DNA from: Candidatus Nitrosopumilus sp. | GTDB taxonomy: Archaea > Thermoproteota > Nitrososphaeria > Nitrososphaerales > Nitrosopumilaceae | NCBI GenBank assembly: GCA_029864805.1 | Contig: JAOTSS010000005.1 | Location: 1 to 51,475 of the forward strand | Length of the DNA stretch: 51,475 bases | Reading direction: 5' to 3' | In this document: positions 8,345-17,699 of the stretch, in pieces | Position numbering within the stretch: position 1 is the first letter of the stretch | Layout: the number at the start of each line of letters is the position of its first letter | Program-made: the position numbers and the translations under genes | The notes under the pieces: generated by a model | Seen by the model: the letters and a program-made list of their open reading frames with translations, nothing else | What the model was told of the DNA's origin: nothing | Database searches by the model: none

Positions 8345-8713
8345 CCTTCAATCTAGTTTAAAGCCTCATGGTACATTATACTATGATAGATGCGTAAGCA
8401 AAGAAATGTTGGGACTTTGAACAAGTCTAGCATCTATGATAATGATGAAAGGATTATTCGTATGCTCTGATTGAAAAAAAATTGCTCAAAGAAGTTCCAG
8501 TTTATCTGAATATATGATGAATCCATGATCACTCAATCATTGATAAAACCTACACGTCACAACCACCTTCAAGTCATATTGAATCTTAGCGGATATTTGA
8601 CAAACTATTGGAAACTGTTGATGCCTTTTTATTTTTCATTACATGTATCTTATTCTAGATCGTAAAATCAAACAAGAGTAATAATTAATAAGAACATATT
8701 TTGACTGATTTCA
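8345..8713. other. Intergenic region without a convincing gene
   Basis: These 369 AT-rich bases separate the tRNA from the PKD-repeat gene. A 46-codon ORF from ATG 8525 to TAA 8665 is the longest I see. Its composition is not clearly protein-like and I do not call it. A weak inverted repeat ATAGATGC/GCATCTAT lies near 8386-8440. The last 60 bases are AT-rich and presumably hold the promoter of the next gene. Confidence 0.5.
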
Positions 8714-10813
8714 GTGAATCATTATCTTTTACTGCCTTTGATACTTGGTATAGTGGTTATTGGTAACTTGTCTAGTTCTTTTGCTGAAATTGAATCTGTT
8801 GACGTTGTTGAAAACAAACTGGTTACCTTAATAGGCGAAGGATATGATCCTGATACAGAAAACCTTTCATTCAAATGGACTCAGATCTATGGTGAGTCTG
8901 TAATATTATCCTCGACCACTGTTGCTGAACCTACATTTATGGCTCCCGATGTCAAAAATGGCGAAATTAAAGTTCTTACTTTTGAATTATTAGTTACAGA
9001 CCCTCAGGGTGCAAGCAGTTCTGATACTGTTGAAATTATTGTAAATTCTGTAAATAATCCACCATATGTAGATGCGGGAAATGATATCTTAGCGGTTCAA
9101 TCAATTAATGCAATAAGCATTATTCCACAAGTTACCGATAAAGATGGGGATGTTCTAACTTACAAATGGGAACAACTTTCAGGACAACCAGTATCTTTGT
9201 CCTCAATCACACAAAAACATCTTACATTTCAACCTGTCCTTCTTGATTTTTCTCAAACTGATCCTATAACATTTAGAATTACCGTTGATGATGGATTTGG
9301 CGGAGTTGCAAGTGATACAGTAAACGTGATATTCTTTACTGGTCTTATTGACAACAAGTCCATTTCAATTGAAGCTGGACCTCCACAGACCGTAGTAGAA
9401 GGTCAAACTGTATCCCTTGATGTGACTGGTCACACGTTGAATAATCAACCTATTTCTTATACTTGGATTCAGTTTATTGGAACCCCTGTCACTCTCAGTT
9501 CATCTAATGGAGATCATATTGAATTCATAGCACCCAAAGTAGGTGATTATGAAGAACTAATGTCATTTCATGTTACTGGATACTCTAAGGGAAATGGATA
9601 TGCAAATGATATAGCAATAGTAAAAGTAATTCCATCAAATCTTGCACCAATAGCTGATGCTGGAAAAGATCAAAATGTTCCTCAAAGAACATTTGTATAC
9701 TTAGATGGAACTGGTACTGATCCTGATGGTGACAATATTAGATTTTCATGGTCTCAAAAGTCTGGAATTCCAACTAAAATTTATGAAAACACACAGCCTT
9801 CAGCATACTTTGTTTCTCCAACAACCCAATCGCTATCAGAGCCATTAGTATTTGAGCTTAAAGTAACTGATGTTGTAGGAAATTATGATGTTGATGATGT
9901 GACAGTTACGGTAAGTACTGAAAATAGCCCTCCACGTGCATATGCTGGTCCTGATAGAAGAGTTCATGGCGGTGATAATGTTACTATCATGGGTGCTGCA
10001 GTTGATTTGAATGATGATGATCTAAAAACAGAATGGAAGCAAATTTTCGGTGATGCCATATCCTTTGATGAATCTAATTTGAAACTATCATTTGTTGCAC
10101 CTGAAGTTTCTCCAACAATTTCTAAACGATTGGCTTTTGAACTAACAGTTACTGATCCACAAGGATTAACTGACTCAGATCAAGTTGTAATCTTTGTGTC
10201 TCCTGAAAACAGTGCCCCAAAAGCTAATGCGGGTCCTGATATGACTGTAGATGAAAATACAGTTGCCAATTTACACTGTACTGGAACTGATCCTGATGGT
10301 GACAAACTTGGATTCACATGGAGTACTACATCAAAAGGTATTATTGAACAAAATACTAATTCTAAGACTATGGTGAAAATTCCAAATGTTGTACGTGATT
10401 CTACAATGACCTTTACTTGTACTGTAACAGATGGAACCTACTCTTCTTCAGACAGTATGAATATTCTAGTTAAAAATACTCTTAGTCTTGATATTGTAGC
10501 TGATGCAGGTATTGATAGGATAGTAAATGAAAATGTCAAAGTTTCATTGGATGGAAGTAAGAGTCATGATCCTGAGGATCAACAGATTTCATTCAAATGG
10601 ACACAACTATCTGGAGAATCTGTAAAACTATCTTCTGATACTAGTGTGAATCCATCATTTACTAGCCCAATCGTAAATAACAATGAAATTAAGATTCTGA
10701 CCTTTGAACTCAAAGTATTCGATGATAATGGAAGGGAAAGTACTGACACAGTAGTAATTACTGTGGATCCCGTCAACTCTCCTCCAGAAGCATCTGCATC
10801 TGCAAAACAATAA
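8714..10813 (+). CDS. Exported PKD/REJ-type beta-sandwich repeat protein
   Basis: The 699 residues start with a hydrophobic signal segment (LLLPLILGIVVIG, then SSSFAE). About seven repeats of roughly 95 residues follow, each with the pattern AGxD, V-L-DG, DPDGD-x-x-FxW and SG-x-x-V-x-LS, then LxFxLxVTDxxG and a terminal NxPP. These are PKD/K319-like domains, found in archaeal S-layer and adhesion proteins. No C-terminal anchor or sorting tail is visible, and the last repeat ends close to the stop. The start is GTG 8714. A surface or secreted structural role is likely but unproven. Confidence 0.85.
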   Translation: MNHYLLLPLILGIVVIGNLSSSFAEIESVDVVENKLVTLIGEGYDPDTENLSFKWTQIYGESVILSSTTVAEPTFMAPDVKNGEIKVLTFELLVTDPQGASSSDTVEIIVNSVNNPPYVDAGNDILAVQSINAISIIPQVTDKDGDVLTYKWEQLSGQPVSLSSITQKHLTFQPVLLDFSQTDPITFRITVDDGFGGVASDTVNVIFFTGLIDNKSISIEAGPPQTVVEGQTVSLDVTGHTLNNQPISYTWIQFIGTPVTLSSSNGDHIEFIAPKVGDYEELMSFHVTGYSKGNGYANDIAIVKVIPSNLAPIADAGKDQNVPQRTFVYLDGTGTDPDGDNIRFSWSQKSGIPTKIYENTQPSAYFVSPTTQSLSEPLVFELKVTDVVGNYDVDDVTVTVSTENSPPRAYAGPDRRVHGGDNVTIMGAAVDLNDDDLKTEWKQIFGDAISFDESNLKLSFVAPEVSPTISKRLAFELTVTDPQGLTDSDQVVIFVSPENSAPKANAGPDMTVDENTVANLHCTGTDPDGDKLGFTWSTTSKGIIEQNTNSKTMVKIPNVVRDSTMTFTCTVTDGTYSSSDSMNILVKNTLSLDIVADAGIDRIVNENVKVSLDGSKSHDPEDQQISFKWTQLSGESVKLSSDTSVNPSFTSPIVNNNEIKILTFELKVFDDNGRESTDTVVITVDPVNSPPEASASAKQ

Positions 10814-10856
10814 TTCTGGAATTTCTATTTGAGGTTGGATTGATATCTTTTGTTTT

Positions 10857-12167
10857 TTATTCTTCTAACTTCTCTATGATTTGAGAAAAATTCCAAGGAC
10901 CGCACTGAACATCAAGATTCTCACTCTCAAACAGACCTGTCTTGTTTAGATGGTTAATAATGTGTGATGCAAATGGTAATGCACCAGTGGCTCCCGGTGA
11001 ATTGTAATTCAGAATATGAAATGATGCATCATCATCAATTAAAATTACATCTGGAACAAACTTTCCATCATCATCAATTACTGATGATCTAATTCCTGCA
11101 GTTCCCTTTTCAGTAATTTTGTCTGCATCAATTTTGGGTAAGAATCTCTTTACTCTATCTATCATTGCAGATTTTGACATTGATGATTGTATTTCATTAA
11201 TTGCAAGTTCCTGAAATTGTTTATCAAAAATTGCTTTTCTGGCACCAGAACCTAACATTTCTAACATTTTTGGGATAAACTCCTTAATGTTTTCTGTTTT
11301 GTTATATCCATATGGACTGAACACTGGAACTGCGTTAGGACCTATCTCGCAACTGCCATCAACTCTGATAATCCAGTGAGGATCTAAAAATGGATAATCT
11401 GGAAATTCTGGAACAGAGTACACACTTGTTTTAGTCAAGTCATGATATTCTTTTGGGGCTCTCCAATACTCTCCTCTAAAATGTACATCTGTAAATTTTT
11501 CTGCAACACCTATGTCATGTGCAATATTTATTGCCTCTCCACCTGCAGCATTAATTAAAAATTTTGCAAATATTTCATATTCATTATTTAATGTAATTTT
11601 CCACTTGCCCTCTTCTTTTTTTATTTTTGTTACCTTTGTATCTAAAATGAATTGTGTGCCACTTGATTCACTGTCTTTCATAACCGAATCTGTGAATATT
11701 GAATAATCTGCAGAACCATCCTTGTAAACATAAAGTGCAGATTCGCATTTTATTTGAGGTTCTATTTTTTTTAACTCTGTATTGTCCATTAGTTTGATAT
11801 CTTTGTCTTTTAACCCATTTTGCTTACCCCATTTTAGATATTTTTCAAGAACTGATATGCCTTTTTTATCCAAAGCAACTTCAATCACACCATCTTTTTT
11901 AAAAGGCAAATCTCTTAATTTGGAATACTCTTCCCACATTTCATATCCGTGAAATGCAGCTTTTGCAAACAATTTCTTCTTTTCAGGGTTGTACAGGTAT
12001 GGGGCATGAACTTTTCCTGTGTTTCTCCCACTTGTATGAAATGCAACGTTATGTGCTTGCTCAACTACAGCAATTTTTTTTGATTTGTTAAGATGCGATA
12101 GAAAATATGATATGGATGTTCCAAGAATTCCTCCCCCAATAATTACAACATCAAAATTATGTACCAT
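10857..12167 (-). CDS. FAD-dependent L-2-hydroxyglutarate oxidase-like (LhgO/DAO family)
   Basis: The N-terminal dinucleotide motif VVIIGGGILGTSISYFL marks a Rossmann FAD-binding site. The rest follows the DAO/LhgO pattern: an AFHTSGRNTGKVHAPYLY segment after the first fold, and a C-terminal NYNSPGATGALPFA near the active site. LhgO-type enzymes oxidise L-2-hydroxyglutarate to 2-oxoglutarate. The frame opens at TTG 12176, but ATG 12167 is chosen because it begins just before the FAD motif and has GAGG four bases upstream. The 2-oxoacid theme is shared with the dehydrogenase and korAB nearby. Confidence 0.85.
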   Translation of the reverse strand: MVHNFDVVIIGGGILGTSISYFLSHLNKSKKIAVVEQAHNVAFHTSGRNTGKVHAPYLYNPEKKKLFAKAAFHGYEMWEEYSKLRDLPFKKDGVIEVALDKKGISVLEKYLKWGKQNGLKDKDIKLMDNTELKKIEPQIKCESALYVYKDGSADYSIFTDSVMKDSESSGTQFILDTKVTKIKKEEGKWKITLNNEYEIFAKFLINAAGGEAINIAHDIGVAEKFTDVHFRGEYWRAPKEYHDLTKTSVYSVPEFPDYPFLDPHWIIRVDGSCEIGPNAVPVFSPYGYNKTENIKEFIPKMLEMLGSGARKAIFDKQFQELAINEIQSSMSKSAMIDRVKRFLPKIDADKITEKGTAGIRSSVIDDDGKFVPDVILIDDDASFHILNYNSPGATGALPFASHIINHLNKTGLFESENLDVQCGPWNFSQIIEKLEE

Positions 12168-12254
12168 TAGCCTCAATCAAGATACATCTTCGTCAATATT
12201 AAATCAAATCTTTGGGAATTAAGGTTAATATCCAATAAAATTCCAATTCAAATC

Positions 12255-12536
12255 GTGTTACCTGATAGATGTTCAGTAATGGAAGAAGGAAAACAGTGTG
12301 CCAATCCTCCAGAATTTATTGTATCTATTGTTGCAGATCAAGATGAATATATGTTTGGAGTTACTTGCCAAAAACACAAACAAATAGTCTCAGGCAAAAT
12401 CGGATTACTCCAAAATGAAGGAAAAATACGTGATGGCAAAATTATCTTTTCTCCTGTTAAAGCAGTTGGTACTGATTGTATTCATGGTGATTCAGACGAT
12501 TTTGTTCAAATTGATATGAAATCCTCTAAAAATTGA
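12255..12536 (+). CDS. Conserved small cysteine-containing protein, unknown function
   Basis: The 93-residue product from GTG 12255 has Cys at residues 6, 14 and 38, then a CQKHKQ segment and a later DCIHGDSDD. This Cys/His pattern could hold a metal. There is no membrane segment. It lies divergently from the LhgO-like gene and 23 bases before the next plus-strand gene. I do not recognise the family. The GTG start is used because no ATG precedes the first Cys. Confidence 0.65.
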   Translation: MLPDRCSVMEEGKQCANPPEFIVSIVADQDEYMFGVTCQKHKQIVSGKIGLLQNEGKIRDGKIIFSPVKAVGTDCIHGDSDDFVQIDMKSSKN

Positions 12537-12559
12537 AATAATTTTGTTTTGAATAGTTT

Positions 12560-12937
12560 ATGATGCTTTTTGAATTGTTATCTGATATAATTACAAATGA
12601 TGATGTTTTGCTTGTTGTTAAAAACAATGGTGCCACAAGTGAAATTAGGAGTACTTCTCTTAGTATCCGACAAAAAGAAAAATGGATTACTATTGGAGAC
12701 AATGATGGTCCTGCACACATGCATGTAAATTCTGAATTGATAAAATCTGCAGAATTCATTCAAAAAATAAAACCTGGACGAATTAGTTTTAGTGTACAGT
12801 TCTTTGATGAACATGGAGAACGTGTTTTGACTGCATTTTTTACAAAAATGTATGATGACTCTAAAAAACTAATTCCTGCAAGAAAAAAAACATATGATGA
12901 TTTAAACGAAAAATTCTCCTCAAAAATTAAATTTTAA
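12560..12937 (+). CDS. Conserved archaeal protein, possibly ChuX/HutX-like fold
   Basis: The 125-residue soluble protein has the core WITIGDNDGPAHMHVNSE followed by KIKPGRISFSVQFFDEHGERV and FFTKMYDD. The pattern of a 'G-PAHMHV' strand and paired beta strands is reminiscent of heme-utilisation ChuX/HutX-like proteins, but I cannot establish this. The two histidines in HMH could bind metal. It follows the 93-residue gene with the same orientation, so the pair may be co-transcribed. Confidence 0.65.
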   Translation: MMLFELLSDIITNDDVLLVVKNNGATSEIRSTSLSIRQKEKWITIGDNDGPAHMHVNSELIKSAEFIQKIKPGRISFSVQFFDEHGERVLTAFFTKMYDDSKKLIPARKKTYDDLNEKFSSKIKF

Positions 12938-12942
12938 AAAAA

Positions 12943-12963
12943 CCTTGTCTGAAAAAGACAAGG
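12943..12963 (-). terminator. Hairpin terminator acting on the minus strand
   Basis: CCTTGTC and GACAAGG form a perfect 7-bp stem around a 7-base loop. Read on the minus strand the hairpin is followed by seven T residues, as in an intrinsic-type terminator. On the plus strand it is followed by A-rich DNA, so the orientation favours a minus-strand transcript, most simply that of the micro-ORF at 12974-13060. Confidence 0.55.
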
Positions 12964-12973
12964 AGAAAAAATA

Positions 12974-13060
12974 CTATTGTGATTCTTTTTTCTTCTTTTC
13001 TTTCTCAGATTGTAATTTAGCTAATTCTAATTCTTCATTAGTATGTTTGAATTTTTTCAA
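12974..13060 (-). CDS. Candidate leaderless micro-protein (28 aa, highly charged)
   Basis: From TTG 13060 the minus strand encodes 28 residues: MKKFKHTNEELELAKLQ, then a Lys/Glu-rich tail, ending at TAG 12974. It is too short to be strong on its own. A TATA-like TTTATATTGA (13081-13090) sits about 26 bases upstream of the start and a hairpin with a T-tract follows 11 bases after the stop. These fit a leaderless mini-transcript. It could instead be the tail of a decayed gene. Confidence 0.4.
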   Translation of the reverse strand: MKKFKHTNEELELAKLQSEKEKKKKESQ

Positions 13061-13080
13061 TCTAATACTTCATCATGATT

Positions 13081-13090
13081 TCAATATAAA
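13081..13090 (-). promoter_or_regulatory. TATA-box candidate for the 28-aa micro-ORF
   Basis: On the minus strand this reads TTTATATTGA. Its centre is about 26 bases from TTG 13060, the spacing expected for an archaeal TATA box and a leaderless start. Confidence 0.4.
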
Positions 13091-13128
13091 AACCGCTCAT
13101 TTTTTAGATGATCACTCAAGCGTGAAAT

Positions 13129-14094
13129 TCAGTATCCTACTGAATAGATCGGCTTTTTTCCACTTATCCCTAGATTCAGATTTTTGACTGTAATTTGTGC
13201 CATCTTAGCCCTAGTCTCTTTCGTTGAACTGCCTATGTGTGGTGCCAGCACAACATTCTGTAATTTGGTTAATGGGTTTTTTGTACTGATCGGTTCTTCT
13301 TCAAACACATCTAATCCTGCACCTGCAATGATATTTTTCTTGAGGGCTACTACAAGTTCTTTTTCATTTACTATCTTTCCTCTTGCAGTATTGATTAAAA
13401 ATGCAGATTTTTTCATCTTTCTAAAAACCTTCATGTCAAACAAATGCTCTGTTTCTTTGGTATGGGGAACATGGATTGAAATGATATCGCTTTGTTTGAC
13501 TAGTTTCTCAAATGAAACATATTTCACATTCAATGTTTTTTCGTTGGATTTTGAAATACGATTTCGATTATGATATACGACATTCATATCAAATGCTTTT
13601 GTTCTTTTTGCAAGTGTTTTGCCAATTCTTCCCAACCCTAAAATTCCAAGTGTTTTTCCTTGTAGATCTACTCCTACATAATCCTGTGCTCCGTAGATTA
13701 CTTTCCATTTGCCATCTCGAATAATTCTGTCCCCTTCAGATACTCGTCTTAATATATCAAGAATGAGTGTGAATGCCAAATCTGCAGTTGCGTCAGTTAA
13801 TACTTCTGGAGTATATCCTACACGAATCTTCTTTTTTTTGGCGTATTTGACATCAATATGATCAAAACCTACACTGTAGGTGCTAATTACTTTTAGATTC
13901 TTTGCCAAATCTATGATCTCTTTATTAATTTTATCATATGGAAAGCAGATTATGCCATCCACTTCTTTTATTTTTGATCTAATCTTTGTTTGAGGAATTG
14001 GAATTTTCCCTGAATGAACTTCAATTTGATACCTTTTTTTTAATTCTTTTAATGCAAAATCATGTAAAGTTCTTGTAAGAAATACTTTTTTCAT
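13129..14094 (-). CDS. D-isomer-specific 2-hydroxyacid dehydrogenase (glyoxylate/hydroxypyruvate reductase type)
   Basis: NAD(P)-dependent reduction of a 2-oxoacid. The dinucleotide motif is GILGLGRIG. The catalytic trio of the family is visible: Arg in NTARGK, Glu in LDVFEEEP and His in APHIGSS. The 321 residues match glyoxylate reductase-like members; the ACT domain of long SerA proteins is absent. Substrate cannot be read from sequence. ATG 14094 is preferred over TTG 14097 directly before it. The start region faces the Cys-rich mini-gene divergently. Confidence 0.88.
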   Translation of the reverse strand: MKKVFLTRTLHDFALKELKKRYQIEVHSGKIPIPQTKIRSKIKEVDGIICFPYDKINKEIIDLAKNLKVISTYSVGFDHIDVKYAKKKKIRVGYTPEVLTDATADLAFTLILDILRRVSEGDRIIRDGKWKVIYGAQDYVGVDLQGKTLGILGLGRIGKTLAKRTKAFDMNVVYHNRNRISKSNEKTLNVKYVSFEKLVKQSDIISIHVPHTKETEHLFDMKVFRKMKKSAFLINTARGKIVNEKELVVALKKNIIAGAGLDVFEEEPISTKNPLTKLQNVVLAPHIGSSTKETRAKMAQITVKNLNLGISGKKPIYSVGY

Positions 14095-14146
14095 CAATCT
14101 TGAGATTTATCTCAAACCATTTATACGATTTCTTTCTAAATCACGT

Positions 14147-14296
14147 ATGTCTTCCAAAGCCGAAGAAGAAGAGGAAGATTTTGCCATTTGTATAGAATGT
14201 GGTAATTCTATTGACAAATGTGGATGTGTATGTCCTTATTGCGGGGAGCGAGATAAATGTGAATGTGCATTGTTTGATGCAGCTACTGGGGGTTGA
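14147..14296 (+). CDS. Cys-rich zinc-ribbon-like mini-protein (49 aa)
   Basis: ATG 14147 to TGA 14296 encodes an acidic lead (SSKAEEEEEDF), then CIECGNSIDKCGCVCPYCG and a final CECALFDAATGG. Eight cysteines in about 26 residues, including two CxxC knuckles, fit a small zinc-binding protein. It stands between the dehydrogenase (divergent) and korA (50 bases downstream, same strand). The TTTATACG stretch near 14120 could be its TATA box at the expected distance. The partner or target is unknown. Confidence 0.65.
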   Translation: MSSKAEEEEEDFAICIECGNSIDKCGCVCPYCGERDKCECALFDAATGG

Positions 14297-14345
14297 TCAT
14301 TTTGATAATACATAATATTATACTTCATCAAAGGGGTAACTTACT

Positions 14346-16256
14346 GTGAGCAGAACTGATTTTACTTGGTTAATAGGTGGTCCTCAGGGTAGCGGTGTCG
14401 AGTCTGGGGCAAATATCTTCTCTAAAGTTTGCGCTGAGATGGGATACCAGATATTTGGAAAGCGAGAATTTTACTCTAACATCAAAGGGGAGCATAGTTA
14501 TTTTACGGTAAGAATTTGTGATAAGAAAATCAATTCAAACGTAAATGATGTGACTCTGATGGTGTCCTTTGATGCAGAAACCATCTTTCGTCATTACGAT
14601 GAAGTAGTTTCTGGTGGTGGAATAATTTATGATTTGGATTTAGAAAAATTAAAAACAGATGATGTTCACACACTTGATGAACCGTTCAAAGAACGATTGC
14701 ATAAAGAATTAGAATTAAAAAATAAACCCTTTACGATTGCAGGTGTTTTAGAGATTGCAAAAGAAAAAGGAGTTGCGATATATCCAGTATCTTTCAAATC
14801 AATTCTTGCTACACTTGCAGAAGAAACGGAAAATCCTCGACTGAAAGGATTGGTTAGAATGTTTAATGTGATAGGAGTTGCATTGTCTTTGGGATTGGTA
14901 AAGATGCCTACTGATTCTTTGAAGAAAACTATTGGAGATATTTTTGCAAAAAAACCCGAGATTGCAAAAATTAATCAAGAGACTGCAAACTATTCATACA
15001 ATTATGCAACTGCAAAGTTTGAATCTTTTAATCATTTACTTACTGGTACTGAAAAAGAACCTGGCACAATTTTAGTTCAAGGTTTTCAAGGAACTGCATT
15101 AGGTAAGATGGCATGTGGATGTAGGATGCAACCTTACTATCCAATTACACCCGCTTCCGATGAATCTGTATTTCTTGAATCCAATGAAATTCTAGAAGTA
15201 AATGGTGACAGACTCGGCTCCACCGCAGTCATTCAATGTGAAGATGAAATCTCTGCAATGGGGATGACAATTGGCGCAGCATTAACTGGAACTCGTTCTT
15301 CAACATGTACTTCAGGTCCAGGATTTGCGTTGATGGCTGAAATGCTAGGATGGGCTGGAATGAACGAAGTGCCAATTGTAATTACAAACTATCAAAGAAG
15401 TGGCCCTTCAACTGGACTTCCAACAAGACATGGTCAGGACGATTTACTCTTTGCAATTTATGCTGGACATGGAGACTTTCCAAAGATTGTTTATGCATCA
15501 GGTGATATTGAGGAGAGCTTTTACGATACTGGTAATGTTTTTAACTACGCAGAGATTTTCCAAGTTCCAGTAATTCACATGATGGATAAATTTCATGCCA
15601 GTTCTGTAATTACTTGTAAAAGATTCGATCCTCAAAAAATCACAATTAATCGCGGTAAACTATTAGAAAAAGTAGAAGATGGCTATAAGCGATTTGCATT
15701 TACAGATGATGGGATATCTCCTCGTTCCAGATTGGGAATAGATAATGGAATCTTTTGGAATACTGGTGATGAATCTGATGAATTTGGTCACATCTCAGAA
15801 GACCCAATTTTACGTGTAAAAATGATGGATAAAAGAATGTCAAGACTTGATTTAATTTTAAAAGAGATTCCTGAATCCCAACTAGCAGTATCTTTTGGAA
15901 TTGAAGATTACACTATCATTTCATGGGGTTCTGCAAAAGGTCCAATCCTTGATGCAATTGACATGCTCAAAAAAGAAGGAATCTCAATTGGATATATTCA
16001 GCTAAAACTAATGCATCCATTTCCAACTGACTATGTTACATCATTACTTAAAGATGTCAAGACTATTATTGACATAGAAGCTAATCAGTCAGGACAACTA
16101 GGAAAACTGTTCAAACAAAATGTCAGTCGTAATATTGATTACTTTATCTTAAAATACTCTGGCAGAGCTATGACCAGTACTGAAGTTTATGATTCACTTA
16201 AAAAAATTGTTGAAAACAAAGCTGACAAACGGGAGGTATTGATGCATGGCGCTTAA
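14346..16256 (+). CDS. korA: 2-oxoacid:ferredoxin oxidoreductase, fused gamma-alpha subunit
   Basis: The 636-residue protein starts with a gamma domain (about 1-200, [18 protein letters not shown]). The alpha domain follows, with the pyrophosphate-contact signature YPITPASDE near residue 270 and a C-terminal transketolase-like domain. With KorB it converts a 2-oxoacid and CoA to acyl-CoA and CO2, reducing ferredoxin; in this lineage the reaction can also run in the carboxylating direction. Whether 2-oxoglutarate or pyruvate is the substrate is not clear. The start is GTG 14346. It overlaps korB by 11 bases. Confidence 0.93.
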   Translation: MSRTDFTWLIGGPQGSGVESGANIFSKVCAEMGYQIFGKREFYSNIKGEHSYFTVRICDKKINSNVNDVTLMVSFDAETIFRHYDEVVSGGGIIYDLDLEKLKTDDVHTLDEPFKERLHKELELKNKPFTIAGVLEIAKEKGVAIYPVSFKSILATLAEETENPRLKGLVRMFNVIGVALSLGLVKMPTDSLKKTIGDIFAKKPEIAKINQETANYSYNYATAKFESFNHLLTGTEKEPGTILVQGFQGTALGKMACGCRMQPYYPITPASDESVFLESNEILEVNGDRLGSTAVIQCEDEISAMGMTIGAALTGTRSSTCTSGPGFALMAEMLGWAGMNEVPIVITNYQRSGPSTGLPTRHGQDDLLFAIYAGHGDFPKIVYASGDIEESFYDTGNVFNYAEIFQVPVIHMMDKFHASSVITCKRFDPQKITINRGKLLEKVEDGYKRFAFTDDGISPRSRLGIDNGIFWNTGDESDEFGHISEDPILRVKMMDKRMSRLDLILKEIPESQLAVSFGIEDYTIISWGSAKGPILDAIDMLKKEGISIGYIQLKLMHPFPTDYVTSLLKDVKTIIDIEANQSGQLGKLFKQNVSRNIDYFILKYSGRAMTSTEVYDSLKKIVENKADKREVLMHGA

Positions 16257-17208
16257 ACTTGCAGATTATAAGACAGATGTGCATAATGATTGGTGTCCTG
16301 GATGTGGAGATTTTGGAATTGTAAATGCCATACAAATGGCTTTAGCTGAGATGGGAGTACAACGAGATAAAACAACAATTTTTTCTGGAATTGGTTGCTC
16401 CGGTAAGACATCCCACTTTATCAATACTTATGGTGTTCATACATTACATGGACGTGTTTTAACATTTGCACAAGGTGCAAAGATTGCAAATCCTGAGATG
16501 ACAGTAATTGCTGTAGGTGGTGACGGTGATGGTTTAGGAATTGGTGCAGGTCACTTTGTTGCAGCTGGAAGACGTAATGTAGACATGACTTACATTATTT
16601 TTGATAATGGTGTTTATGGATTAACCAAGGGACAAGCATCCCCTACACTAAAACTTGGAGAGAAGACAAAATCATTACCTTCTCCAAATACAAATTTCAA
16701 TGTTAACCCAATAGGACTTGCAGTTGCAAGTGGCTTTACTTTTGTTGCACGTGGATATTCATATGACATTAAACATCTCAAAGATTTGATTATTCAAGCA
16801 GTAAACCACAAAGGACTGTCATTTTTGGATGTACTGCAACCCTGCCCTACTTACAATGATATCAATACAAGAGATTGGTATGCAGGAGCTGATTTGGTGG
16901 ATGAGGCACAAAAAAGACATTCAAGAATTTACAAACTTGAAGAACAAGGATATGATCCGGTTGTTCATTACGATTCAGTACCTGAGGTAAATGAAAAACT
17001 ATCTCAATCCCTCATCAAATCACTAGAATGGGATACCAAAATACCAACTGGTGTATTTTACAAAAATGAATTAATTTCACCTTATACCCAGAGACTAAAA
17101 GACAAGATTCCAAATTATTACGAAAATCCTCCTGCAAAACAAAATATCTCTCAAAATGGTAAACCTGTAACTGATATTTCTGCAATTTTGGATTCACTTC
17201 AAGTATAA
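16246..17208 (+). CDS. korB: 2-oxoacid:ferredoxin oxidoreductase, beta subunit
   Basis: This subunit binds thiamine diphosphate. The 320 residues contain WCPGCGDFG near the N-terminus (a cluster-binding CxxC) with further Cys in GIGCSGKT. The ThDP/Mg motif is [14 protein letters not shown] with [10 protein letters not shown] downstream. The 11-base overlap with korA implies coupled synthesis of a KorAB complex. Electrons would pass to ferredoxin such as the one encoded at 36845-37792. Confidence 0.93.
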   Translation: MALKLADYKTDVHNDWCPGCGDFGIVNAIQMALAEMGVQRDKTTIFSGIGCSGKTSHFINTYGVHTLHGRVLTFAQGAKIANPEMTVIAVGGDGDGLGIGAGHFVAAGRRNVDMTYIIFDNGVYGLTKGQASPTLKLGEKTKSLPSPNTNFNVNPIGLAVASGFTFVARGYSYDIKHLKDLIIQAVNHKGLSFLDVLQPCPTYNDINTRDWYAGADLVDEAQKRHSRIYKLEEQGYDPVVHYDSVPEVNEKLSQSLIKSLEWDTKIPTGVFYKNELISPYTQRLKDKIPNYYENPPAKQNISQNGKPVTDISAILDSLQV

Positions 17209-17258
17209 TTTCTACTTCAAACCTAACAAGTTATAGGCAAGTTTCGTAGTAGTGTATT

Positions 17259-17699
17259 TTGCATTTGAATATTTATGAGGCAAACAAAATATTTCGAAAA
17301 TCCATAATCAAGGGGTTCTTTGAACCTCAATTGGTAAATCTTGACTTTAAAAAATCTTCAATAAAACACCCTTTAATCAATGATAATGGTCTTATGCAAT
17401 CTGATTTACTTCATATTTTCTTTGATGTGGATACCGGATGTGATTACCCTGATGGAGATGAATGGTTTATTGTGGAATTGTTATTCCCACATGATGTGAC
17501 ACTTCCTGATAATTTGAAGGGCGTTGATTTTTTTACAACTCTCTCAGTTGAAGAAGGAAAAACGTTTTGGCATCATCGTGAGCTAATTCGTTTCAAATAT
17601 GGAAAATCAAAAAAGCTTGATGCTGCTTTAGAATTTCTAGAGTCAAAATACAAAGAACTTCATGAATTACTAGAACCGTTACAAAAAGATCTCAAGTAA
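17259..17699 (+). CDS. Conserved thaumarchaeal hypothetical protein
   Basis: The product has 146 residues and is soluble and acidic, with FFDVDTGCDYPDGDEWFIVELLFPHD in the middle (20 residues from FDVDTG to FPH) and a C-terminal helix rich in Leu/Glu. I do not recognise a family. The starts are TTG 17259 or TTG 17265; no ATG is available before the conserved-looking IYEANKIFRKS. It converges with the next gene and the two overlap by 8 bases. Confidence 0.6.
   Translation: MHLNIYEANKIFRKSIIKGFFEPQLVNLDFKKSSIKHPLINDNGLMQSDLLHIFFDVDTGCDYPDGDEWFIVELLFPHDVTLPDNLKGVDFFTTLSVEEGKTFWHHRELIRFKYGKSKKLDAALEFLESKYKELHELLEPLQKDLK

Noticed and set aside
8525..8665. 46-codon ORF in the gap after tRNA-Ser
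   Set aside because: The composition is not clearly protein-like and there is no TATA element at leaderless distance; a run of this length can occur by chance.
12945..13187. Plus-strand ORF of 80 codons (Phe/Ser-rich)
   Set aside because: It is antisense to the minus-strand hairpin, micro-ORF and dehydrogenase tail, and is Phe-rich because the opposite strand is Lys/Glu-rich; it looks like a shadow frame.
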